Shown here: positions 6,523 to 13,034 of the stretch, piece after piece
Layout: every line of letters starts with the position of its first letter
Position numbering within the stretch: position 1 is the stretch's first letter
Source of the DNA: CAIYRG01 sp035577685
GTDB taxonomy: Bacteria > Pseudomonadota > Alphaproteobacteria > Micropepsales > Micropepsaceae
DNA length: 17,532 nucleotides
Assembly (NCBI GenBank): GCA_035577685.1
Contig: DATLVC010000221.1
Location: 1 to 17,532 of the forward strand
Direction of reading: 5' to 3'
Notes under the pieces: model-generated
What the model saw: only the letters and a program-made list of their open reading frames with translations
Databases searched by the model: none
Told to the model about the DNA's origin: nothing
Program-made: the position numbers and the translations under genes

Positions 6523-9366
6523 TTGATCGGTCGCGCGTTCTTTCTTGTCGTTCTGCTGTTTGCGACGCTCGCGCGCGCCGAGGACGCGCCGCCGTCCGCC
6601 GGCACCGCGCTCGATTTCGCGGTATCGCCGCCGGTGATCGATCTTGGTCCCTCGGTACAGCCGCGCAGCCTGAAGGATGCCGCCGATCCGCATGGCGAAT
6701 GGTTCACGCTGGCGATCCAGAATCGCTCGAACCAGCCGGTCGCACGGGTGCTGACGGCGGCCGAGCCGCCCGATGCCGCGCTGTCACTCGCGCCGCAATC
6801 GGGCCGCCCAACGCTGATCGAAGCGGCCATTCCCGATTCCTCGATTGTCATCGAGCGGGCGGTGGCGTTCGGCGCGAACGCTTTTCGCGTTCTCGTGCCG
6901 CCGGGGCGTTCGGCGAACCTGGCGATGCATTTCGAGAATGTCGCGGGGCGGCCGTCGGTGCTGGCCTGGTCTGAGCCCGCGTTGATTGCCCACAACCGGC
7001 AGGCGGCCATCCTCTCCGGATTGGTTTCGGGTCTGCTCACCGCCTCCATGGCGTTTGCCGCCGGGGCCGCGGTGATTTCCTCGCGCATCTTCCCGCGCTG
7101 GGCGGCGCTGTTTTTGTTCGCGGTCATGATCGCGGAGCTCACAATGATCGGCCTGTTCGACGGCAGGATCCTCACCGCGTTGAGCGGCCCCTATGCGCTG
7201 TTGTCGCTGGCGCTGGGTTTGGCCATTGCCGCCGGCATAAGGCTGGTCGATTATGTGGCGCCCTTCGAGGCGTTTCACCGCCGCGCCGCGCTGTGGCGCG
7301 ATTGGGCGAGCGTTGCGATTCTGGCGCTTGGAATCGCCGCCTATGCCGGCGTTCCCGCTGCCGGGCTCGCCATCCGCATCATCGCGCTGTTCGCGGCGGC
7401 GGCATTCGCGGGCTATCTCGCCCATTGCGGCCGCATCGGGATTGCCGCGGCGCGCCGGCTGGCTCCGGCCGCCACGATCTTCGCGCTGGTCACGGCGGTG
7501 GCGGCGCTGAATGCGCTCGGATTTTTCGGCGTCAATCTGGTGGCAGCGAGCGCCATCGGCGGTTTTGCCGCTGCGGGCACGCTTCTGGTGGCGCTCGCGA
7601 CAGCGGTGCCGGTGGAACATTCCATCGAACGCTTGCGTGAATTCGAAGCGGCCCATGGGCACGACGACGTTCAAGCGCTGGTGACGGACGAAGCCTATGA
7701 TCAGGTGCGCGATCTCGCCGCGGTGGCGGCATCCCATCAAGGCGTGTTCGATTTCGATTTCGAAACCGGGCGGCTTTCGCTGTCGGCGGAAGCGGCGTCG
7801 CTGCTGGGCTTGCCGCTGGGTGCGGTCGAGCTCAGCCAGGAGAACTGGCTCGAGCGCATTCATGCCGATGACCGCGCCGTGTTCGAACAGGCGCTCGCGA
7901 CATACCGGCACCATCCCGGCATGGCGTTCCGGGTGGAGTTCCGCGTCCGCAGCGGAGGGCACATTATTTGGTGCGAGCTCCGCGCGACAATGACGGGGCA
8001 GACGACGGAAGTCGAACGCTGTCTCGGACTCATTGCCGATGTGACCGCGCGCAAAAGTCTGGAATCGGAACAGGCGCCGAGTTTCGTCGACGCGCTGACG
8101 GGGCTCGGCAATTTGCCGGCCTTGCAGGTGCGGCTCACCGATATCGGGCCGGCCTTGGAACATTTCACGCTTGCGGTGTTCGATCTCGACCGGTTCAAGG
8201 CGGTCAACGATTCCCTGGGGCGTGACGGAGCCGATGTCGCGCTGGCCGCTTTCGTGGAGCGTCTGGAGGAGGCTTTTGCGAGCGAGCGGGCGCTGGGGCG
8301 CTTGATCCTGTTTCGCGTCGGCGGCGACATGTTCGCGGCACTGGGCCACGACATCGGCGATTTGCAAAGCTTTGGCCAGGGCATCCTCGCCGAGCTGAGC
8401 ACGCCTTTCGCGATTGCCGATCGCGAGGTGTATTTGATCGCGAGCGTCGGCGTGGCGGCGGGGCGCGACGCGGTCGACGGCCCCGATCTCTTGGCGCAGG
8501 CCGAGCGCGCAATGATCGAAGCGAAACTTCAGGGCGGCGGACGTGTCACGCTCTATTCCGACCGCTCCGTGCCGCGGGCGCCGCGCGATGCGGTGGCGCT
8601 CGAAGCGGGCCTGCGTCACGCGCTGGAGCGCGGCGAGATCGAGGTCCATTACCAGCCGATCCTGCGCCTTGCCGATCTCAAGATTGCAGGCTTCGAAGCG
8701 CTGCTGCGCTGGCGTCATCCCGAGAGGGGGTTGATCGAGCCCGACTATTTCGTACCGCATGCCGAGGAAAGCGGGCTCATTCTGCCGCTCGGACGTTTCG
8801 CGCTGGAAAACGCTGTGCGCGATCTGGCGCGATGGCAGCGCATGTTTCCCATGCGGCCGCCGCTATTCGTCAGCGTGAACGTCGCCTGGCGGCAGGTTGC
8901 CGATCCGGCTTTCGGGGATGCATTCGCCGAACTCATCAAGAGCGCGGACATTGCCAAGCGTTCGCTCAAGCTCGAGATCACGGAAAGCGCGGTGATGCGC
9001 GAGGCCGATCGCGCCGCTGCCGCTTTGCGGCGTCTGCGCGACTTGGGAGCTGGGCTGGCGGTGGATGATTTCGGCACCGGCCATTCTTCGCTCAGCCATC
9101 TGCGCCGCTTTCCGTTCGAAGCCATCAAGATCGACAAGAGCTTCATTGCCGATGCCCATGACACATCCGGCGCGGCGATTCTGCGGTCCATCGTTTCGCT
9201 CGCTCACGAGTTGAAACTCGCCGTCGTGGCGGAGGGGCTCGAATCCGATGCCGAGGCCGTGCTGCTGCGCGACATGGGATGCGAATATGGTCAGGGCTTC
9301 CTGTTCGGCCCGGCGCTGCCTGCCGAGGGAATAGCCGATTTCATCGCCGATACGATGACGGAGTAA
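6523..9366 (+). CDS. Membrane c-di-GMP phosphodiesterase: periplasmic domain-7TM-PAS-degenerate GGDEF-EAL
   Basis: This encodes 947 residues. The TTG start is chosen because it gives a good signal peptide (residues 1-19, ending ARA) and because the nearby ATG at 6509 is in another frame and soon stops. Domains: periplasmic beta-rich region (20-155), about seven hydrophobic helices (160-365) resembling a 7TMR-DISM sensor, PAS (about 395-512), GGDEF (521-680) and EAL (693-943). The GGDEF signature is GGDMF (600-604), and the usual GHxxGD is GRDGAD, so cyclase activity is unlikely and no RxxD inhibitory site is seen. The EAL half keeps E725, N786, E818, D848-D849, K869, D871, E904 and Q924, so it should hydrolyse c-di-GMP. 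The degenerate GGDEF could be a GTP-sensing regulatory domain, as described for Caulobacter PdeA; that part is inference. Confidence 0.93.
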   Translation: MIGRAFFLVVLLFATLARAEDAPPSAGTALDFAVSPPVIDLGPSVQPRSLKDAADPHGEWFTLAIQNRSNQPVARVLTAAEPPDAALSLAPQSGRPTLIEAAIPDSSIVIERAVAFGANAFRVLVPPGRSANLAMHFENVAGRPSVLAWSEPALIAHNRQAAILSGLVSGLLTASMAFAAGAAVISSRIFPRWAALFLFAVMIAELTMIGLFDGRILTALSGPYALLSLALGLAIAAGIRLVDYVAPFEAFHRRAALWRDWASVAILALGIAAYAGVPAAGLAIRIIALFAAAAFAGYLAHCGRIGIAAARRLAPAATIFALVTAVAALNALGFFGVNLVAASAIGGFAAAGTLLVALATAVPVEHSIERLREFEAAHGHDDVQALVTDEAYDQVRDLAAVAASHQGVFDFDFETGRLSLSAEAASLLGLPLGAVELSQENWLERIHADDRAVFEQALATYRHHPGMAFRVEFRVRSGGHIIWCELRATMTGQTTEVERCLGLIADVTARKSLESEQAPSFVDALTGLGNLPALQVRLTDIGPALEHFTLAVFDLDRFKAVNDSLGRDGADVALAAFVERLEEAFASERALGRLILFRVGGDMFAALGHDIGDLQSFGQGILAELSTPFAIADREVYLIASVGVAAGRDAVDGPDLLAQAERAMIEAKLQGGGRVTLYSDRSVPRAPRDAVALEAGLRHALERGEIEVHYQPILRLADLKIAGFEALLRWRHPERGLIEPDYFVPHAEESGLILPLGRFALENAVRDLARWQRMFPMRPPLFVSVNVAWRQVADPAFGDAFAELIKSADIAKRSLKLEITESAVMREADRAAAALRRLRDLGAGLAVDDFGTGHSSLSHLRRFPFEAIKIDKSFIADAHDTSGAAILRSIVSLAHELKLAVVAEGLESDAEAVLLRDMGCEYGQGFLFGPALPAEGIADFIADTMTE

Positions 9367-9373
9367 TGAGGAT

Positions 9374-9495
9374 GTCATGCCCGGCGAGCCGTGGCGGCAC
9401 GGCGAGGGAAGGGCACCCATTCGGCGACAAAGAATCGTCTTCGCCGAATAGTTTCCCTTCCCTTCGCAGCCTTTGGCTGCTCAGCCGGGAATGAC
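9374..9495. repeat. Cruciform-like inverted repeat with two side hairpins, between convergent genes
   Basis: The ends are inverted repeats, GTCATGCCCGGC (9374-9385) and GCCGGGAATGAC (9484-9495), with one mismatch. Further in, GGGAAGGG (9406-9413) pairs with CCCTTCCC (9455-9462) and ATTCGGCGA (9419-9427) pairs with TCGCCGAAT (9441-9449). Each arm also carries its own small hairpin: GCCGTG/CACGGC (9388-9403) on the left and GCAGCC/GGCTGC (9466-9480) on the right. The element therefore folds as a long stem with two lateral arms. It fills the gap between the EAL gene and yqgE. It resembles the dispersed palindromic or MITE-like elements common in alphaproteobacterial intergenic DNA, and it could also end transcription from both sides. 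Whether other copies exist in the genome cannot be seen here. Confidence 0.8.
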
Positions 9496-9501
9496 AATTT
9501 G

Positions 9502-10095
9502 CTACGCCCGGCCGGTGTCGGAGACCAGACCCGATGGTCCGATCCCCAGACGTTGCAGCGCCGTTCGCCATTTCAATTCCGGACTGACGCCGAACACCAG
9601 CGACGGATCGGATTCGCAGTGCAGCCAGCCATTGGTCTGGAACTCGCTCTCGATCTGACCCGGTGCCCAGCCGGCATAGCCCAGCGCAAACAGCACATGT
9701 TTGGGGCCGCGTCCCTCGGCGATGGCGCGCAGGATATCGAGCGTGGCGGTGAGCGAAATGTCCTGCGACACCGACAATGTGGAATCGCTGTTCTCATAAT
9801 CGCCGCTGTGGAGCACGAAACCGCGCCCGGTTTCCACCGGCCCGCCATAGAGAATCGGAAGTTCCGCGGCGAGCGGCTTCGTCTCGATCTGCAATTGCTT
9901 CATCACTTCGACGAAGGTCAGGCCTGGAATCGGTTTGTTGATGACGATGCCCATCGCGCCCTTGGCAGAGTGGGCACACATATAAATCACGGTCTGGGCA
10001 AAGCGTTCGTCGCCCATGCCGGGAAGCGCAATCAGGAGCTTGCCTTCGAGGAAGCTCTCGCCTTGGTCCATACGATGGTTGCGGGAAGACGCCAT
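9502..10095 (-). CDS. yqgE: YqgE/AlgH family protein (DUF179)
   Basis: This is a 197-residue protein of the YqgE/AlgH family. Signature segments are FLEGKLLIALPGMGDERFAQTVIYMC near the N terminus, KGAMGIVINKPI, LPILYGGPVETGRGFVLHS and the C-terminal ALGYAGWAPGQIESE. The molecular function of the family is not settled; AlgH was first linked to alginate gene control in Pseudomonas. The start is taken at MASSRNHR; an in-frame ATG eight codons later (MDQGESFLEGK) would also give a normal product. The gene is divergent from the peroxiredoxin gene, with 139 bases between them, and convergent with the EAL gene across the cruciform repeat. Confidence 0.95.
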   Translation of the reverse strand: MASSRNHRMDQGESFLEGKLLIALPGMGDERFAQTVIYMCAHSAKGAMGIVINKPIPGLTFVEVMKQLQIETKPLAAELPILYGGPVETGRGFVLHSGDYENSDSTLSVSQDISLTATLDILRAIAEGRGPKHVLFALGYAGWAPGQIESEFQTNGWLHCESDPSLVFGVSPELKWRTALQRLGIGPSGLVSDTGRA

Positions 10096-10218
10096 GGAAC
10101 CAGCTTATTCAGACGGGGGCCGAACGCAAAGAGCCCGCAGCCGCCGGGCGGGCCGGAATTTGTGCCTTTCGGATGCCGGGCCAGTGGGATAAAAGCCGCG
10201 GGTCATCAGCAAATTCAT

Positions 10219-10226
10219 CAGGAAGG
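10219..10226 (+). promoter_or_regulatory. Ribosome binding site of the peroxiredoxin gene
   Basis: The sequence CAGGAAGG lies 8 bases before the ATG at 10235 and is the clearest plus-strand Shine-Dalgarno in this part of the window. It fixes the start codon of the peroxiredoxin. Confidence 0.7.
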
Positions 10227-10234
10227 CGTGAACA

Positions 10235-10714
10235 ATGATCAAGATCGGGGACAAAATTCCAGCGGTGAATATTCGCCAGGTCACCGAAAGCGGCGCGCAG
10301 GAGGTGAGCACCGACGATTTCTTCAAAGGCAAGCGTGTGGCGTTGTTCGCGGTGCCGGGCGCCTTCACCTCGGTCTGCTCGGCCAAGCATCTGCCGAGTT
10401 TTGCCAACAATGCGGATGCGTTCAAGAAGCAGGGCGTCGACACCATCGCCTGCATCTCGGTCAACGATCCCGCCGTCATGCGGGCCTGGGGCGAGCACAG
10501 CCACACAACAAGCCAGGTGACCATGCTGGCCGACGGCAATGGCGATTTTGCGCGCGCGCTGGGCGTTGAGGCGGATATGAGCAAGAACGGCATGGGCAAG
10601 CGCAGCCGCCGCTATTCGATGCTGGTGGACAATGGCGTGGTGAAGCAGTTCAACCTGGAAGAGCCGGGCGCATTCGGCGCGTCCAGCGGCGATCATCTGC
10701 TGGCGCAATTGTAA
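10235..10714 (+). CDS. Prx5-type peroxiredoxin (hybrid peroxiredoxin/AhpC-TSA)
   Basis: This encodes 159 residues of a thiol peroxidase of the Prx5 group, which reduces hydrogen peroxide and organic hydroperoxides in the cytoplasm. The peroxidatic motif is PGAFTSVCSAKHLP with catalytic C48; P41 and T45 of PxxxTxxC are present. The family usually has PGAFTPTCS, so the two residues before the Cys (Ser-Val) differ. A second Cys, C73 in IACISVNDP, is at a position shared by many bacterial members. The AWGEHS and GKRSRRYSMLVDNG segments are typical, the latter supplying the active-site Arg. The TAA stop lies in a palindrome shared with the convergent Hcp-like gene. No glutaredoxin domain is attached. 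Confidence 0.95.
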   Translation: MIKIGDKIPAVNIRQVTESGAQEVSTDDFFKGKRVALFAVPGAFTSVCSAKHLPSFANNADAFKKQGVDTIACISVNDPAVMRAWGEHSHTTSQVTMLADGNGDFARALGVEADMSKNGMGKRSRRYSMLVDNGVVKQFNLEEPGAFGASSGDHLLAQL

Positions 10715-10759
10715 TCCGTCTGCAGCGTCGCCGCTTTGCTGCGGGGGAACACGGATTAC
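10711..10759. terminator. Bidirectional palindrome/terminator containing both stop codons
   Basis: The perfect 9-base inverted repeat GTAATCCGT (10711-10719) and ACGGATTAC (10751-10759) encloses an inner pair GCAGC (10722-10726) and GCTGC (10738-10742). The TAA of the peroxiredoxin gene (10712-10714) and the TAA of the convergent Hcp-like gene (10756-10758) sit at the same position in each arm. There is no long T-run on either side, so termination efficiency is uncertain, but it should form a stable hairpin in both transcripts. Confidence 0.65.
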
Positions 10760-11328
10760 ACCACGACGGTATCCGCATCGGCCGCAATATTCCTGATGCG
10801 ATTCCAACCGCGCATGACGGGCGGCAGGAACGATCCGTCGGGTTTTTGCTGCACGTATTGGATCGCCAGTCCGCCATATTCAAAGGTGACGGTTTCCTTC
10901 GGCGATTCGTCATCGTGCGCCCAGGAGACCGTCTTCACCGCGACAAGTTTGAACGTAAACACCAGAAAGAACACACCCGAGGTCGCCCCCCCGGCGCTCT
11001 TGCGCAAACCAAGCCCCACATTCTTGAAGGGTGTGCCAGTGCATGCATTCTGAAATAGGACGGGTGACGCGACGTCGATCTTCCGCGTGATCGAGAAGGG
11101 ATTGAATGTAACTTTGCCCGCACCGGCACCACTTGATTGCGACCCGATGTTCAGGACTTGCTCGATATCAAAACTGTAATCCTCCACCTCGAACAAGCCG
11201 TGCGCATTGTTCGCGGCGGCGAACGCGGCTGTGAGCCCGTCTTTGCTCGCGGCAATCGGGGTCTGTGTCTCGGACTGGAGATAGCTGTTATCGTAGTTCT
11301 CGAAGTACATGTAGCTGTCGACCGCCAT
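10756..11328 (-). CDS. hcp: Hcp family (type VI secretion tube protein-like), orphan
   Basis: This is a 190-residue protein. The start at 11328 is chosen because AAGGAG lies 8 bases upstream; the open frame extends 35 codons further but without a comparable site. The core matches Hcp1-family proteins: GKVTFNPFSITRKIDVASPVLF (71-92), ACTGTPFKNVGLGLRKSAGG (95-114), then ETVTFEYGGLAIQYVQQKPDGS (145-166) and a closing GW (174-175). Hcp forms hexameric rings that stack into the T6SS inner tube. Compared with usual members of about 160 residues it has an additional 20-odd residues (about 21-44) near the N terminus. No other T6SS gene is in the window, so it may be an orphan effector-type Hcp or a structural relative with another job. 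Confidence 0.85.
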   Translation of the reverse strand: MAVDSYMYFENYDNSYLQSETQTPIAASKDGLTAAFAAANNAHGLFEVEDYSFDIEQVLNIGSQSSGAGAGKVTFNPFSITRKIDVASPVLFQNACTGTPFKNVGLGLRKSAGGATSGVFFLVFTFKLVAVKTVSWAHDDESPKETVTFEYGGLAIQYVQQKPDGSFLPPVMRGWNRIRNIAADADTVVV

Positions 11329-11336
11329 GGTAGCTT

Positions 11337-11342
11337 CTCCTT
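11337..11342 (-). promoter_or_regulatory. Ribosome binding site of the Hcp-like gene
   Basis: On the minus strand AAGGAG stands 8 bases before the ATG at 11328. It decides this start against the upstream in-frame codons. Confidence 0.75.
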
Positions 11343-11401
11343 GGGTGGGACGTTTCGACCCCGGAAATAGAGACATCTCAACCGTACTGCTCAACAGCGC
11401 T

Positions 11402-11430
11402 AGCCTATGGAGCGCCCGGAGCATGGTCAA
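11402..11430 (-). promoter_or_regulatory. Possible sigma-70 promoter of the Hcp-like gene
   Basis: Read on the minus strand, TTGACC (11425-11430) is followed after 17 bases by TAGGCT (11402-11407). The -35 box is close to consensus but the -10 box keeps only three of six positions. About 30 bases downstream a second pair, TTGAGC and TCTATT, also has 17-base spacing. Either could serve; neither is strong. Confidence 0.3.
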
Positions 11431-11708
11431 CATTCTGCCCGGCCATGGTGAGATTTTTATGTCACGCGCGCATGCGGGTGACCCGCGTAATACGACACTG
11501 AGCGCAATTTATTATTGACGAATTGACGGAACCTCGCGTGGCAAGACATTCGTCTCAAATGTTCTAAAAGGGGGCAGGACCAGCCGTTCAGGTCGCGAGG
11601 CCGATGTATCTATTTCTCGCCAAGATCAGTCCTTCGCGCCATGATTGATCGTGAGAGTTCCATGCGTGAATCGAAGGGCGTTCATCCGCCCGAATTGATC
11701 GGCAGCTC

Positions 11709-11738
11709 AAACGAAAACGGCGGCCCGAAGACCGCCGC
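11709..11738 (-). terminator. Rho-independent terminator of the PEP-CTERM gene
   Basis: On the minus strand an 8-base-pair stem (CGGCGGTC with GGCCGCCG, one U-G pair) is closed by a UUCG tetraloop and followed by TTTTCGTTT. It lies about 30 bases after the stop codon of the PEP-CTERM gene. This is the best intrinsic terminator in the window. Confidence 0.85.
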
Positions 11739-11766
11739 ATGGGAACCTCTGAAGACGAACTTTTGC

Positions 11767-12585
11767 TTACGCCTTTGTATTGCGCCGGCCAATAAGACCA
11801 AAGCCCAGTAGCCCAATACCAACCAAAGCTAACGTCCCCGGTTCAGGAACATCGTCAATCGGATTGCCGGCGACGGTGATCCCAGCGATGGCCATGCCGG
11901 ACTGAAATGCTCCATCGAGCCAATTGCTGACGCCGAACTCCAAAAAATATGAACCAGTTGAAGGAATCGTATAGCTTGAGAGAACCCAATCAGAGAAGCC
12001 ACAACCACTAAGGCCGCCAGTTGAATTGGGATCGTAGCACGTTCCCGAATCTGTCCCCAGCGGAGACCAAGTGCTACCCAGATTGATGGATACCGCAGCC
12101 GGGGTCAAAGTTGCCGTCGGCGCAGGAAAATTAGATCCGGGCACAATATTTCCCGGAGGGAGTACGGTGCGCGCCGAAAATAGCAAGGCCACCTCTGTCG
12201 CTGTAGCGTCGAGCAACCGCGCGTAGCCGTAATCGGTAAATATGTCGCCATCCGAGCTGACGTAATTGAAGTAGAAATTCAGCGGGTCTCCAGCGACGGC
12301 AGCGAACAACCCCGTCGTGATTGACGAGCCGTTTGTTGCGTCAGCGTTTCCGCCAATTATACCTGGGTACTGCCCCGCGCCCGTAACACCGCCATCCGTT
12401 GAGATCCAGTAAGAATTGGGACCATTCGGGGGCGCTGTCACGACCCCGTCTGTTCCCACCTGATCGCCGCAATTGCCGACACATGTAAAGCCCGCTGGGA
12501 TTGCGCTCGCTGGCGCACCAGCAAGAGCGACGCCCATTGCCGTGCCTACCACTGCGAGCAACGTTCTCAATTTTGCCTGGTGCAT
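11767..12585 (-). CDS. PEP-CTERM sorting domain protein, exported
   Basis: This is a 272-residue exported protein. The start at 12585 has GGAGGG 7 bases upstream and begins a signal peptide (1-28, ending ASA); the longer open frame upstream is not supported. The C terminus has the PEP-CTERM sorting signal: VPEPGT (246-251), a hydrophobic helix (251-266) and a basic end starting RR (267-268). Such proteins are cut and anchored by an exosortase and often belong to exopolysaccharide-producing bacteria. The mature part is Gly/Ser/Thr-rich with YFNYVSSDG, LLFSARTV and FLEFGVSNW segments; from memory it resembles the NCBIfam group NF038132. Four Cys (C35, C39, C183, C195) may form disulfides. GC is locally lower than in neighbours. 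No exosortase is in the window. Confidence 0.88.
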   Translation of the reverse strand: MHQAKLRTLLAVVGTAMGVALAGAPASAIPAGFTCVGNCGDQVGTDGVVTAPPNGPNSYWISTDGGVTGAGQYPGIIGGNADATNGSSITTGLFAAVAGDPLNFYFNYVSSDGDIFTDYGYARLLDATATEVALLFSARTVLPPGNIVPGSNFPAPTATLTPAAVSINLGSTWSPLGTDSGTCYDPNSTGGLSGCGFSDWVLSSYTIPSTGSYFLEFGVSNWLDGAFQSGMAIAGITVAGNPIDDVPEPGTLALVGIGLLGFGLIGRRNTKA

Positions 12586-13034
12586 TAAGAGACCCTCCGG
12601 CTGTTCGAGCGGGAGCGCGGACACGTTCAATCCCGTGTCGCTAAGGTCTCTCAAACGTCGACGCTCATGGCGTATGCCGACGATGAAAGAACATCTAGCA
12701 CGGCGCAACTCCGGAGTCTCGGACAACCTTCCCAGCGTGCCGCGTACCCTCAATAGAGATGCAGGGTCAGCATAGGCGGACATTGGACATCTCGGCCAGG
12801 AAGGACAGTGCTGACTAAACCCGTCACTGGATTTCATTGGAGCCGCTAGTGGCGGCGGTCCGCATTGGGTCAATTTTCCCCGTTCGTAGCCCCACCCCAA
12901 TGCAATTTTAGCTATCCCAATCGCAGCCCTAAACTCTCTCCCGGAAGAGAGGCGTTCTGACAATCGGGTGAGGCGCGGTTTTCTTCGCACCGCAAAACCA
13001 TTATTCTGCGCCGGCTTCGAGCCGAAAATCGTCC
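12586..13034. other. 449-base intergenic region between divergent genes
   Basis: It lies between the divergent PEP-CTERM and ceramidase-like genes, so it should hold both promoters, but I see no strong sigma-70 or sigma-54 boxes. The left part is the foldable leader of the PEP-CTERM gene. Around 12765-12800 there is a GCGGACATTGGACAT stretch that recalls degenerate repeated sequences often seen in alphaproteobacterial intergenic DNA. Near 12990 GGTTTT and AAAACC form a small inverted pair ahead of the ceramidase-like gene. No gene is convincing: the open frames here lack ribosome sites. Confidence 0.45.
12588..12651 (-). promoter_or_regulatory. Foldable 5' leader and RBS of the PEP-CTERM gene
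   Basis: On the minus strand AGAGACC (12645-12651) can pair with GGTCTCT (12588-12594), which overlaps the 3' edge of the GGAGGG ribosome binding site (12593-12598). Inside, GACACG (12634-12639) pairs with CGTGTC (12620-12625). The fold would bring the ribosome site into a stem. A role in control is inference. Confidence 0.4.

Larger units (their letters stand above)
11329..11766. other. 438-base intergenic region between two minus-strand genes
   Basis: I see no convincing gene. It contains, from left to right, the RBS and candidate promoters of the Hcp-like gene, a 13-base perfect palindrome GCGGGTGACCCGC (11474-11486) partly overlapping a GTCAC/GTGAC inverted pair (11461-11482), an AT-richer stretch around 11500-11530 with a TTGACG AATTGACG direct repeat, about 150 bases without recognisable features, and the terminator of the PEP-CTERM gene at 11709-11738. 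The palindrome lies upstream of the candidate promoter and could be an operator; this is inference. Confidence 0.5.

Noticed and set aside
6784..8760. 658-codon open frame on the minus strand
   Set aside because: Antisense shadow of the EAL gene with low-complexity Arg/Gln-rich translation.
9391..10569. 392-codon open frame on the plus strand running through the cruciform repeat and opposite yqgE
   Set aside because: It overlaps yqgE in antisense and the peroxiredoxin gene in another frame, both well supported, and shows no domain.
11329..11433. N-terminal extension of the Hcp-like reading frame by 35 codons
   Set aside because: AAGGAG stands just before the internal ATG at 11328, and Hcp proteins start with this MAVD-type beginning.
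11641..11811. Plus-strand open frame of 56 residues in the gap before the PEP-CTERM gene
   Set aside because: No ribosome binding site; it crosses the PEP-CTERM terminator and the antisense of its 3' end, and the product looks like no protein family.
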